A DNA stretch of 64,000 nucleotides, taken from the NCBI RefSeq assembly GCF_954871325.1, contig NC_088776.1, positions 27,204,508-27,268,507 of the forward strand. The letters run 5' to 3'. Shown one piece after another: positions 25,701 to 33,491 of the stretch; within the stretch, counting starts at the first letter, position 1; the number at the start of each line of letters is the position of its first letter. This stretch comes from Gordionus sp. m RMFG-2023. Taxonomy: Eukaryota > Nematomorpha > Gordioida > Chordodea > Parachordodidae. Position numbers and translations under genes: made by a program. A model generated the notes under the pieces. The model ran no database searches. It was not told where the DNA came from and saw only the letters and a program-made list of their open reading frames with translations.

Positions 25701-28700
25701 TTATTGGGAATTTTAGGTAGATCGCGTTTCTCCCCAAATAATCGCTCTAATGGTATGTGATCAGTTCGAAGTAAAAATTTTCTGCCATAAATAAATGAAT
25801 AAAATTTTTCAATACCAAATAAAAGTGCTCGAGCTTCTTTATCAATCTGAAAGTAGTGTTTCTCAGATTCTAGTACGCGACGCGTAAGAAATAGGCGGTG
25901 TCCTTCCGTCTACTAATTGATGTAACACAGCCCCTAATCTTGAATCAGATGCGCATTCCAAAATTATAGGCAACTGCGCCTTATAGGAATTCACGTTTCC
26001 TCCAAAGACAATAATTTTTTAACCTCATGTACATCTTGGGTCCACGCGGTACTAAAACGTTCATGATAATTCACGAGTCCTAGGAAAGATCTAAGTTGTT
26101 GTATATTCTTAGGTTTTGGTGCATTTCGGATAGCCTCACCTTTTCAGAATTAGGATGTATACCGAATTCATCAATAATCACCCGTAAAAATGATGCTGAT
26201 TTTTGTAAAAATCTGACTTTCGTCAATTTCTCCTTAAGACCAGCCGTCTGTAATCTTATTGCCAAAACATGTTAAAAATATTTTTTTATATTGACATTCA
26301 GTAGGGCTTACTTTTTTTAACCGAAAACTGGCTTCCCATTGAGAAAAATATCTATAAATCGAACATTCGCCATCGAATTTCAAATTTAATCGTAGATAAG
26401 TCCTTCATTTTCTTTTATCCACCAAATTTTCTGAATCTCCATTTAAGAATTATTTTCTACATTTAAGGAATCGCCATCTATCGCCATTTTAATAAAACGA
26501 CTAATTATTACCTATTTAGAAAATTACCATGGATTAAATATCGTTTTATTATATTTAAAATAATTACATCATATTTATTAATTTAATTATAATGTTCTAT
26601 TTTTTTTCTATATATATTTATTACATTTAAATAATAAATACAATTTCAGGATTTCCCATTCAAAAATAGGATAAGGTCGGATCAAAAAAGGTTAGTAACA
26701 AAAACTTAGGAATAGTTTCTATCAAAAATAGGAAAAGATAATATAAAAAAAGGAAAAGTCCCACAATAAAATAAAAAGATTCATTTAAAAAAGGAATTAT
26801 TTATTACTTTACCTGCATCGATCCAAATGCACTATTCAACCACAACTTATATGCTCTCGCCCTTGCAGGCAGAAATCCGGAAAATCACCAAATACAGCTA
26901 AATCGATCTAACACATCTTTACCCATCGCCTGCTCCATTCCTACCTATTTCGGCAGAAAAGCTCAACGCTTTTTTAAAGAATTGGCGAACTATTTTCTTT
27001 TTTGTACATCTTTTAAAATTTTTTTTATCCCTTTTCCTTAATTCTTTCATATTTATCGCCTTTACTAATTTTGTTTTAGGAAAAAAATAGTTATATGCCT
27101 TTATTTTTTAAATAATATATTATATTAGCTATATTTATCCAAATAAGGAACAATTGAAAGGGAAAAAAAAAATTTTTTGTCATTTTTCTTTAATCACTTG
27201 GGCTATAGGTAAATTGATCACTCTCTACACAAACATCAATAGCAACACCCTTGTCATATCAGAAACCAAAAAAAAAATAAATATAAAAATCTGAGTAATT
27301 TTATTTTTTTTCCGATAACCATACCCATAAACAGACAATTTTCTCCCTACACCTTGATTTTTAAAAGAAACTTTGGTTCATAAAATCTGAATCCAAATAT
27401 TGGAACCCAAAGAATTAGGTTATTAAATATAAAATTATTAAATGCCCTATTCACTTCAGAGATCTATTTGCACGACCTGCCCTAGCTGCTGCGAAATTTT
27501 TTGGCCCTGCGCGTAATTTTTTCAGCCTACCCCAGCCTATAAAATATTTTGCGCAGGTTGCCGCATTTTAATTTTTTTTAGCCTGGCCCATAATTATTTT
27601 ATATGATAAAAGAATCATAAATTTCCATTATTCAACGTTAAAAAAATATCTTGAAAATATTTTTCACGAATTGACAACCCGGCCGGAAAAATAATTTGCA
27701 CAAGTTGCCCGTCCTGGCCTGAATTTTTTACCCGGCTTTAGATTTCTAGTTCATAGCACATCAATTAATTAAAAATTAATTTTTTTTATTAATAAAAACA
27801 TACAGATTATATACCCGATATCAGGAATAATATAATTGAAATCGTAAATTTATTTCAAATTATTATACCATCACCAGAAAATTTTAATGTCATTGACAGC
27901 TATCATAAAGGTGATGTCTTATTTAGTGCAGATGATATTCTCAAAAATATTTCCGTAGGTTATGATGATAAGACTTCCACAGAGGATTTTTTTAACAGTG
28001 TTTTGGTGACATCCGGGTTGAAGAAAGCTACTAGACTACATGGCTATCACATTAAATCATTTGGTAATTTTAATATACCTTTATCACAACCATCAGCTCA
28101 AATTTCCAATTCCAAAGTTTTGTGTGATAAATTTATTCGAGAGAATCTTAATGAGCGGAAACATTACATAGAAAATTTTATATTTAAAATATGGCGTTGG
28201 AAATTTACATTTGAAAACATCTTTAATACAAACGAAGAAATATCCAGCAATATAATGCAAAACATAAAAAAGTTGGGAAACACAATATCTATATCAAAAA
28301 ATTTGTTTTCATTGCAAAAACCTTCTTATAAATCTAAAATAGATGGTAATTGTTATATTACTGCATCTCGGCAATGCAATACTTCTCATACCAATATAGG
28401 TTTAACGAATAACCTTAGACATAGCAATATATATCATATTATTGAGAAGATTGCTCAAGATCTTCCCAAATATTACAATTTAATAAGTGATCTGAAATAT
28501 TCACAAGATTCTCAGAAAGCAAATAAAGAAATGCACCAAATTTGTACATCGTGGAATAAAAAATTGTGGAATTTTATATGTTTGTTAGAATCAGAGTTGC
28601 AAAATTACATATTTAAGATTAACCACCTGCAGGGAAGCGAAAATATAAGTAAAAGTTATGAAAATGATTCAAGTCATGAAGAGTTTGAAGATGTTTCATC

Positions 28701-28731
28701 CAATCACATTAATATCAACGAACATAACTGA
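7750..28731 (+). CDS. UVSSA: UVSSA homologue (UV-stimulated scaffold protein A), 5 exons
   Basis: Scaffold protein of transcription-coupled repair: with CSA/CSB it binds stalled RNA polymerase II in the nucleus and brings in TFIIH and USP7. Exons: 7750-7850, 7890-8073, 8113-8241, 8283-8403, 27806-28731; every intron is GT...AG and all phases agree, giving 486 codons plus TGA. Residues 1-140 match the VHS-like domain: LKKIITLCSKHDP, then ELFIKLKNFREIIIENFQEY (human ELFVRSHQFRMLVVSNFQEF), then a W...YK...YNYF block. Exon 4 ends in one base (ATA|G) and exon 5 supplies AT, making Asp179. Exon 5 continues VNLFQIIIPSPENF (human FRLLVPFDFTPSPE), RLHGYHIKSFGNFNI (human RVHGLGSHKYTLDV) and an acidic HEEFEDV with Phe472 and Val475, spaced like human Phe408/Val411 that bind TFIIH p62. 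It ends 11 residues later, whereas the human protein has 709 residues; the conserved C-terminal region is not seen. The start ATG is the first after an in-frame stop. A LINE lies just upstream. Alternative: a decaying gene, although no frame is broken. Confidence 0.8.
8563..10063 (+). mobile_element. hAT element, ~1.5 kb, non-autonomous (copy 1)
   Basis: Starts CAGAGTTGGGCAGATCC and ends GGTACTGCCCAAACTCTG, an imperfect terminal inverted repeat. It is flanked by GTTGTTAA (8555-8562) and GTTGTTTA (10064-10071), an 8-bp target duplication with one mismatch, diagnostic of hAT. The ends are rich in GTATCT/AGATAC tandem motifs. On the minus strand around 9500-9530 a short peptide with RCKTC resembles the Cys pair of a BED zinc finger, so it descends from an autonomous hAT. 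No open transposase remains. Confidence 0.8.
10064..10590. other. No gene seen
   Basis: A/T-rich intronic sequence. It holds one short open stretch near 10430-10530 preceded by an AG, which I do not accept as an exon because joining it to exon 4 gives a stop. A fragment of the GATACA-rich hAT end lies at about 10090-10150. Confidence 0.4.
10591..11134. repeat. MITE with TA-type ends (CTGATAGCC family)
   Basis: Left end GCTGATAGCCTGCCAAGAAT, right end the inverse ...TTGACTGGCTATCAG, both followed by a GGGAATCAGAATTTT-like subterminal stretch that also occurs in the MITE at 14823-15293. The interior (10750-10960) is non-repetitive and slightly G/C-richer. Further fragments with the same subterminal words lie at 11280-11440. 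Confidence 0.6.
11728..13225 (-). mobile_element. hAT element, ~1.5 kb, non-autonomous (copy 2, inverted)
   Basis: Same family as 8563-10063 but in opposite orientation: it begins CAGGGTTAGGCAGTATGG with GATACAAGATCC motifs and ends with CCTGCTCAACTCTG. The flanks CTGAGTCT and TTAAGTTT agree at 5 of 8 positions with only transitions between them, consistent with an aged 8-bp duplication. Around 12200-12330 the + strand shows a peptide with DRCKTCINKK, the remnant of a BED-finger transposase N-terminus. Sequence matches to copy 1 run over most of the length. Confidence 0.75.
13235..13465. repeat. Tc1/mariner-like MITE with TA duplication
   Basis: The TIR TACTCAGTCCAGACATAA at the left is matched inversely by TTATGTCTGGATTGAGTA at the right, extending imperfectly to about 45 bp. 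TA dinucleotides flank both ends. At 231 bp with no coding capacity, it is a typical mariner-type MITE. Confidence 0.75.
13466..13827. other. No gene seen
   Basis: A/T-rich intron sequence; nothing recognised. Confidence 0.4.
13828..14113. repeat. Direct repeat, two ~115-bp copies
   Basis: 13828-13944 and 13998-14113 are near identical, both containing ATATTATAGTACATTAGTTA and ATAAATAAAATTAAGGTAAAT. The period is about 170 bp. This is a local duplication, too short for a gene; the open frame across the first copy is composition only. Confidence 0.75.
14386..14455. repeat. 35-bp tandem duplication
   Basis: Two adjacent units, 14386-14420 and 14421-14455, differ by a few bases and share GTGTTAGTT and GTATATTTTACTAAATATCA. 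Confidence 0.8.
14461..14822. repeat. ~180-bp tandem duplication with a third copy elsewhere
   Basis: 14461-14640 and 14645-14822 both start GGCCTATAAAAAGATG and share GATTTTTATTGGAC and the stretch before it. A partial third copy lies at 17590-17680. The multi-copy, dispersed pattern suggests a MITE internal repeat. Confidence 0.7.
14823..15293. repeat. MITE with long inverted repeats and TA duplication
   Basis: Left end CTAGATGATAACCCGTCAAG, right end the inverse CTTGACGGGTTATGAGCTAG, flanked by TA on both sides. The inverted match continues, with gaps, for roughly 130 bp on each side through stretches with ATTCATCATC words. Non-coding, so it could fold into a long hairpin. Family relatives occur at 10591-11134 and 11280-11440. 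Confidence 0.75.
15294..16559. other. No gene seen
   Basis: A/T-rich intron sequence with one slightly G/C-richer patch (15760-15900). The words ATTCTATCTCC recur near 15900, 16035 and 40180, so part of this may be an old repeat. Confidence 0.35.
16560..17330 (+). pseudogene. LINE-2 reverse transcriptase fragment, split by a MITE
   Basis: Around 16600-16720 the + strand encodes, with interruptions, a GGIHPIAIGY block like the GGIRPIAIG motif of the LINE-2 reverse transcriptase at 61132-61320. The fragment is interrupted by the hAT MITE at 16731-17154 and continues weakly beyond it. Highly decayed. Confidence 0.5.
16731..17154. repeat. GC-rich hAT MITE (AGAGATCTGCA ends)
   Basis: Ends AGAGATCTGC and GCAGATCACT are inverted; flanks GATTCAGT (16723-16730) and AATTCAGT (17155-17162) are an 8-bp duplication with one mismatch. 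The body alternates GGGCCGGGTCGGG-type words with A/T tracts, in sharp contrast to its surroundings. The same family is found at 36474-36838 and, truncated, at 30985-31226. Confidence 0.85.
18016..18031. promoter_or_regulatory. piggyBac subterminal palindrome GGTGCATATATGCACC, copy 1
   Basis: A perfect 16-bp palindrome about 135 bp inside the left end, followed by GTTAACCATTAA that echoes the terminal repeat. Identical palindromes lie at 20338-20353 and 20677-20692 near the right end. I infer transposase-binding subterminal repeats, since piggyBac ends are known to need internal repeats. Confidence 0.6.
18146..19788 (-). pseudogene. piggyBac transposase, one frameshift
   Basis: DDD-type transposase that would cut and paste the element at TTAA sites. 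The N-terminal part (from 19788) is acidic, then comes the catalytic core: LSIDEQMIPYRGR (first Asp, about residue 223) and GYKSWILAS. Here one base is missing near 19024, and the next frame takes over with DGYVFSFDIYQGK, YFDNFFTS (second Asp), MGGVDLCDN (third and fourth Asp) and a C-terminal cysteine-rich finger with CRYCHTHSRYMCQTCQ. Both frames are otherwise open. An upstream in-frame stretch encoding TIEQALAQLFEEEP suggests that the true N-terminus lies about 20 codons before 19788, but no ATG is visible there. All catalytic aspartates are present. Confidence 0.9.
20120..20247 (-). repeat. R1-type terminal fragment inside piggyBac
   Basis: On the minus strand it reads ACTACCGTCACTAAGGGTGG followed by a G-rich part and GGCTCGAGCCCC, matching the R1 terminus at 1561. 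Only one end is present. It lies outside the transposase frame. Confidence 0.5.
20338..20353. promoter_or_regulatory. piggyBac subterminal palindrome, copy 2
   Basis: Same 16-bp palindrome, 360 bp inside the right TTAA, preceded by GGTCAAC. Confidence 0.6.
20677..20692. promoter_or_regulatory. piggyBac subterminal palindrome, copy 3
   Basis: Same 16-bp palindrome, 16 bp inside the right TTAA, directly followed by GTTAACCAGTAACGGG. Confidence 0.6.
20806..21100 (+). repeat. Truncated hAT end (TGTTGTAAACGAG type)
   Basis: AATGTTGTAAACGAGTTC followed by GAACGTGAACGCGTTC words matches the terminal region of the complete element at 21680-23064. No partner end was found, so this is probably a truncated older copy. 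Confidence 0.5.
21680..23064 (-). mobile_element. hAT element with degenerate transposase, perfect 8-bp duplication
   Basis: TAGTGCTGTAAAC at the left and GTTTACAACACTA at the right are inverted, and the flanks are both ATTTTTTA (21672-21679; 23065-23072). Subterminal AACGCGTTC words repeat at each end. On the minus strand are hAT transposase remnants: a W..PLID..LNGI block (about 22420-22340), IHPAFKPQWPW (about 22260-22220), and the C-terminal dimerisation motif SSAPVERVFSIAN with LTAK (about 21990-21920). Stops interrupt the frame. A ~50-bp GT...AG stretch at about 22360-22310 separates the first two blocks and may be an intron of the element. Confidence 0.85.
23529..23594. repeat. 33-bp perfect tandem duplication
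   Basis: Units 23529-23561 and 23562-23594 are identical and contain TTTTTGAAACAAAATATATG. This suggests a recent local slip. Confidence 0.85.
23595..24130. other. No gene seen
   Basis: A/T-rich intron sequence. The open frame 23742-23924 has no recognisable motif and a biased, low-complexity composition. Confidence 0.35.
24149..26643 (-). mobile_element. Ty3/Gypsy-type LTR retroelement fossil
   Basis: Two direct repeats of about 150-165 bp, 24149-24313 and 26491-26643, both starting TAATAAAACGACTAATTATT, look like the two LTRs (their outer edges are uncertain). Between them, on the minus strand, are decayed pieces in Gypsy order: reverse transcriptase and RNase H remains (about 26.3-25.6 kb), then an integrase region (about 25.5-24.4 kb). 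A gag region is not apparent, so the copy is also shortened. It is broken many times and looks old; it retains no intact coding region. It lies in UVSSA intron 4. Confidence 0.75.
26644..27454. other. No gene seen; moderately complex intron sequence
   Basis: 26800-27000 is C-richer than its surroundings and has CCTGC words, suggesting an unidentified repeat. No coding motif was found. Confidence 0.3.
27455..27740. repeat. GC-rich hAT-like MITE, degenerate
   Basis: Begins CAGAGATCTATTTGCACG and ends near GGCTTTAGATTTCTAG, with CCTGGCC/GCGCAGG words separated by A/T tracts as in the other GC-rich MITEs. No clear target duplication. It ends about 65 bp before the UVSSA exon 5 acceptor. Confidence 0.45.
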
Positions 28732-29504
28732 CAATTTAAAGTGCTTAAGGAGATATGCAAACTTCTCTAAATTATAATGAGTCAAAAAAATTTGAAAGTC
28801 TGATTAATATTTCTTTTATAAAGTCAAATTGGCCTATGTGATTGCGATAATAAGAATCGTTTAATAGCGCTCTAACCCTATAGCATTAAATTATGAATAA
28901 GCTTTTTATTCATAAATCTTTATAACTCAAGAATCCAGTTGCCCTAAATATTATTTTATAAGTATACTATATTTTTAATTCAATTTTAACACACATCAAT
29001 AATAAATAAATAACTTCAGAAAATTAGAAGGAATTTTATGTTTTATTTTAAAATTTACAATGAGTATAATACAGGGTTTTTTCGTTGTTATCGAGTAGAA
29101 GCTCACAAAAAAATATGTAATATATTTTATTCGAGTTCCTCTTAGGCTCGGACTAAGCTTCTTAGGGGTGTATATTTTATTCCTTTTTTAAAATTTATAT
29201 ATAGTTTTTACTTTTATTGATAGATTTTAAATTTATTAATTCCTATGTATTTTCCTTTCACCTTTTTATTGTTTCTTTTCGACAGCAAAAAAAAACGTAA
29301 AGAAAATTAATAATTTATTTTCTTTTTTATATCTATTAAAAATAAATATAAATTGATTAATAATATAACTATTTTTATTTATTTGATTAAATAAAAAATT
29401 TTCGATTTAAAACGATTACTTACAATAAAAGATATAGGCTATATAAAAATAATATATATTTAATTTTTAAAAAGGGGTAATAAAATAATAAAATGTATTA
29501 AAAA
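28732..29504 (+). other. UVSSA 3' flank; possible poly(A) signal
   Basis: AATAAA at 29001-29006, about 270 bp after the stop, could serve as the polyadenylation signal. I searched by eye for the missing UVSSA C-terminal motifs (HWGK-type and the CPFHG-type zinc finger) and found none here. A/T-rich otherwise. Confidence 0.35.
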
Positions 29505-30505
29505 AATGAACATGAGGGGGTGCATTTAGGTTATTTCACCGTGAATTGATATACTATGAGACCCACAAATTTCCATTGATAAGCACCGAGTGCCTTGAAA
29601 ACATTTGCACTGGGTCCGAAAGCACCGATTGTGTCAGAAAAAATAGGGTTAGAGTAATATGGAATGCTTGTGTTATTAATTTTTCTAATTTCCGTTCTAA
29701 CTAAGGAATTAGAGCCAAAGGATGGTGCAAACCGATCAACACATGTATAATCCCAATAAGCTGGATTTCCCTACTCCATGGAATAAGTGTCATTCCGTCT
29801 AAGACTTACAGATTCCAAAGTTGATGGAATATTAGCTGAACGGAGAGGTATAGCAACAATTAAATTTATTGCTTGGTGGCGTGGATGGCGGCCTTTAGAA
29901 AAACGGCAGTTAAGAGGGTGGTGACCTAGCGTATCGATAGGGAGCTGACATAGTTTGCACGATGAGAGTGTGACGATATCACAGTCTAAACGAAGACCTA
30001 TTCTTCAATCCGAAGTTCTTCTAAGCAAACCAAGGTTAGAGCTAAGGATATCCTCAAGCCATTCATAGCCTGTGTTGAAATGATGAATTGATGATAGAGA
30101 ATTACTACCTTGATTTATTGGGGGGAAGGAATCAATACTTTTATTTATTGGGGAGGGGATATCTGGGTTAAAAATCAAGGAAATGTCCTTCAATGCATCC
30201 TTCGAGTAAAGGAATTCAACGGATTGCTGGAAGGTAAATCTCAATCTTGTTGTCTGGAGGATAAAGGCAAGGAAACATTTGGGCCTTTGACTTCCATAGG
30301 TCTAGTGCCAACCCCAGATGGGGGTCTGTAGTGGTGGTAAAAATGTAAGAATTGTTTCACTTTTGGTGTATAAAGAAAAGTTGCAATACTCGATGAGGCT
30401 GGGAATCGAAAGCCTATACTCCCAAATTTGCACGGGAGAGTGGCTGGCATCCAGCAACTGGGCGATAATTTGAGGTTGAGTATTGATCCAAAGGAGATTT
30501 TAACT
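29505..30505 (-). pseudogene. LINE-2 C-terminal region (post-reverse transcriptase), decayed
   Basis: Minus-strand remnants in the order seen in this LINE family are LPCKFGSIGFRFPASSS (the GLGIR block, about 30440-30390), YEWLEDILSSNLGL (about 30065), a Cys/His motif CKLCQLPIDTLGHHPLNC (about 29955-29900), KGRHPRHQ (about 29890), and YTCVDRFAPSF (about 29745). The + strand region at 30507-30975 repeats the second half in inverse orientation. Several stops and shifts interrupt it. The family name LINE-2 is mine; the clade is not determined. Confidence 0.7.
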
Positions 30506-30506
30506 T

Positions 30507-30975
30507 TACCCTCATCGTGCAAACGTTCACTGTCGTTTTTCTAAAGGCATCCACGCCACCAAGCAATAAATTTAATTATTGCTAGAACTCTCCGTTCAGC
30601 TAATATTCCATCAACTTTGAAATCTGTAGGTCTTAATCTCTGTGACAATCCCGCTTATTGGGTTTATACATGTGTTGATCGGTTTGCACTATCATTTAGC
30701 TCTAATTCCTAAGTTAGAGCGAAAATTAGAAAAATTAATAAATACATTAGCATTCCCAATGTTACTCTAATCCTGTTTTTAATACAATCGGTTCTTTTGG
30801 ACCCAGAGCAAAGGATTTTTTCAAAGCACTTGGCTAATGCGCTTAATTTCTGATGATCGTTAGGAAGGTTTTTACCTACGTCTACTAATTTTAATGGAAA
30901 TTTATAGGCCTCATAATATATCAATCCACGATGCTTAACCTAAATGCATCCCATCGTGTTCATTTTTTTAAATAC
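30507..30975 (+). pseudogene. LINE-2 C-terminal region, inverted duplicate
   Basis: The + strand repeats the 29505-29960 arm inversely: RHPRHQ, LRSANIPSTLKS, YTCVDRFALSF and a tail that runs to the same end word as the left arm (ATGCATTTAGG, inverted). The two arms face each other around 30505. About 450 bp are shared, diverged by scattered substitutions and small gaps. Confidence 0.7.
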
Positions 30976-30984
30976 ATTACATTT

Positions 30985-31226
30985 TATTAATTCGGGCCGG
31001 GTCGGGCCTTAAAGTATAATAAAAATATGTGATTTTATTTATAGAAAGTAGACGCCAAATAACATATATTGTTTATTTTGAGTAATTATAAAAATTAATT
31101 TCTATATTTAAATAAATTCGGGCCCTGCCGGCAAAATTTTTTAAAAAAAATTAGCCGGGCAAAACTTTATAAAATAAATTTCGGACCGGGCCGGGCTTGA
31201 AAAATTAGGCCCGATGCAGATCACTA
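30985..31226. repeat. GC-rich hAT MITE, truncated
   Basis: CGGGCCGGGTCGGGCC at the left and GGCCCGATGCAGATCACTAG at the right match the interior and right end of the MITE at 16731-17154. The left terminal repeat is missing. Confidence 0.65.
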
Positions 31227-31589
31227 GCCTATATCTTGTATTGTAAATTGTAATAGTTTAAAAAAAATTTTTATCTTATCTTTTCTTTTCTTTTCTTTTA
31301 TAACTAAAAATAATAATAAATAACACATTTTTTATTAGGGAAACAAAAAAATCTATTATCACATAATCAACATTTTTTTAAAAAGAGTTTATATTAGGCT
31401 ATGTCTTAAATTTAAAAAAAAATTACTCAAAAGTTTTACGAATTACACAACTTTCTTGAGTTTAGAGTGATACTAATGTTCCTAACCTTCCATTAAATTT
31501 TGAAGATGTTTGATGTGAATGATTTATTAATTCTATATTATTCGAAGAAAAAAGGCATAGATTTTTGGAAGGCCAGTATATATGGTAAT
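31227..31589. other. No gene seen
   Basis: A/T-rich sequence with a TTTTC tandem near 31280. The open frames here run into the following GC-rich MITE and are not genes. Confidence 0.4.
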
Positions 31590-31597
31590 ATTTATTT

Positions 31598-32448
31598 CAG
31601 AGACCTTCAGAGGTATCATTTGACGGGCCGTCGGCCCGGGTTTAAAAATTTTAGGCCCGGTCCGGATCTTAAAAAAAAATTTTTTTAGGCCCGGCTCGGA
31701 ATTTTTTAAAATTATATTCGACCTGGTATATACAAAAAATTCGTCTATTTTTATCATATTTTTTGGCGATTATTATCATTTATTAAGCAAGCATATTAGC
31801 TAATGTTAAAAATATTATGCAAGCCTGAAAATTTTGCTCATAGAAGGAGCAAAGGTCTAGACTATCGAAATTTCGAGGCTTAGTCAATATTTTTCTGGTG
31901 AAAATATTGAGTTAGCCGTTTTTAAAAATCGGCTCAAAACGAGCCGTTCAACAACACTAACATATTTTTTTTTATATTCTAAACAGATATTTAGTATATT
32001 ACAAATTGATAACTATAAAAAATTTGTGTAAATAATATTTTGAGAATATACTATATTAATTGTATTTATAAAAAAAATAAAATTGATATTTTAATTAAAA
32101 AATATAACATATATTATATAATAATGTATTTACTTTGCGAATTTATTCCATGGCATGAAAACTATAATTATATTATGTAATAGATCTATGAGTGTTGGCT
32201 AGTGTTAATTTTCACAAAACATAACTATATATAATTATTATAACCATATCTAATTGACGAATATAATAATTCACGTTGTATAAATTTTATTTTAAATAGG
32301 CCCGGCCCGGGTATTTAAAATAAAATTTTCAGGCACGGCCCGCCCGGCTTGGCCCGGGGTTTTTAAAAAAAAATTTTAGACCCGGCCCGGTCCGAGTATT
32401 TTTATAAATTTAAACCTGGGCCTGGCCGGACCGGACCTGCAGGTCTCG
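31598..32448. repeat. GC-rich hAT MITE, 851 bp, perfect 8-bp duplication
   Basis: CAGAGACCTTCAGAGG at the left and CCTGCAGGTCTCG at the right are inverted; ATTTATTT flanks both sides (31590-31597; 32449-32456). GGCCCGG words alternate with T/A tracts at both ends. A piece at 31801-31957 belongs to another MITE family (GTTGTTGAACGGCTCG, see 53824-54046), so it is nested. Confidence 0.85.
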
Positions 32449-32479
32449 ATTTATTTTATACATATTAATTCTAGAGATC

Positions 32480-32940
32480 GAGGACTCTAAAATATTTGAT
32501 AGTATTCCTTCTTTTCCTGACAAATTTCGTTAGACAGTATATACTATTGTGACATCAACATGTTGGTTATTATGGGTAAGCCTTCAATCCAAGCATCTTT
32601 ATCTACCAACAGTTGAACAGAGCTTGAAATGTCAGCAAAGGAAATCAGGTTCTTCTCATATAATAGATATTATTGGTGTAAAGTTTGTAGAATAAAACAA
32701 CCTTAAAAAGTGGATCCTCATTTTTTGATTATAAAAAATATAATTCCATTGTTATTCAAGCTGATATAGATAACAGAGCAAAGTTATATATTTCTATTTT
32801 TTAATTCTTCTCTAAATTTATGTTAATTGAGGTTAGCTTTCCTGGGTCTATCTCAAATAGAAGAATCTTTACAAAGAACCTATTTTATGAAGGAATGATC
32901 GATAAAATCAATCAAATTTACCAGCCATGGACTGAAAGCG
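32480..32940 (+). pseudogene. DDE transposase remnant (DDE_Tnp_4 / Harbinger-like)
   Basis: Scattered + strand pieces resemble an IS5-related DDE transposase: SFPDKFR (about 32510), KPSIQASLSTNS (about 32580), FDYKKYNSIVIQADIDN (about 32730) and SFPGSISNRRIFTKN (about 32840). Their order and spacing fit the family, but the frames are broken. No terminal repeats were recognised. Confidence 0.4.
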
Positions 32941-33390
32941 CTAATAATATTAGATACATTTAACTTATATATAAATAGTTAATATTAATTGTATTCTATT
33001 ATGGCCTAATATATAAAATTTTTATATATATCAACAAATTTTTATAATTTCCAATGCCTTATTAACTCATTCTACTCTTAATTTTATTTTACTTGTAATT
33101 TTTATCAATGTTTTATTATATATGGTAAATCTGTCAAAATTATTGCATTTTGTGGAAAAAACTTACATTTCAATAGTTTCCTAAATTTTTTATATTCATT
33201 TTCATATCATCTTTTAAATTTATTTATTTTGAAATATTCAATAAAAATTCTTCTTTTGACAATCATTTTATAAATGATTTATTTGTATTTAATTTAAGGA
33301 AAGACTGCTAAAATGATTAAATTTACACTATTATTTAAATTTTATATAAATATTAAATAAAATGACCATATGTTAACTTATATTTAGTAA

Positions 33391-33490
33391 TGATTAATCA
33401 ACTATTAATCTTCTTAATTAATTGCTTGTCCATATTTAATTTCAATCTTTATTCTATTAAAAATAAAATCTTATTTTGTTTTTACCCCCT
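33391..33490. repeat. Partial Tc1-like terminal repeat abutting the next element
   Basis: This 100-bp stretch is nearly identical to the right terminal repeat at 34537-34640 and inverse to 33530-33630, so it is the truncated end of a second element lying immediately to the left. Together with the next TIR it forms a long hairpin with a 45-bp loop. Confidence 0.7.
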
Positions 33491-33491
33491 A

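Larger units (their letters stand above)
8404..27805 (+). other. UVSSA intron 4, ~19.4 kb, filled with transposons
   Basis: Bounded by ...ATTATAG|GTATTTT at 8403/8404 and ACATACAG|ATTATAT at 27805/27806. The neighbouring introns of the same gene are 39, 39 and 41 bp. Contents in order are two inverted hAT copies, TA-type MITEs, tandem and direct repeats, a LINE-2 piece with a GC-rich hAT MITE inside, a piggyBac, a hAT with transposase remnants, a Gypsy-type fossil, and a GC-rich MITE just before the acceptor. The growth of this intron is therefore explained by insertions. An extra small exon inside it cannot be excluded by eye. Confidence 0.65.

Noticed and set aside
30110-30331. Plus-strand frame of 73 codons
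   Set aside because: Antisense shadow of the LINE-2 C-terminal region.
31500-31757. Open frames with GRRPGFKNFRPGPD-like product
   Set aside because: They are translations of the GC-rich MITE and its flank; the repeat explains the open frame.
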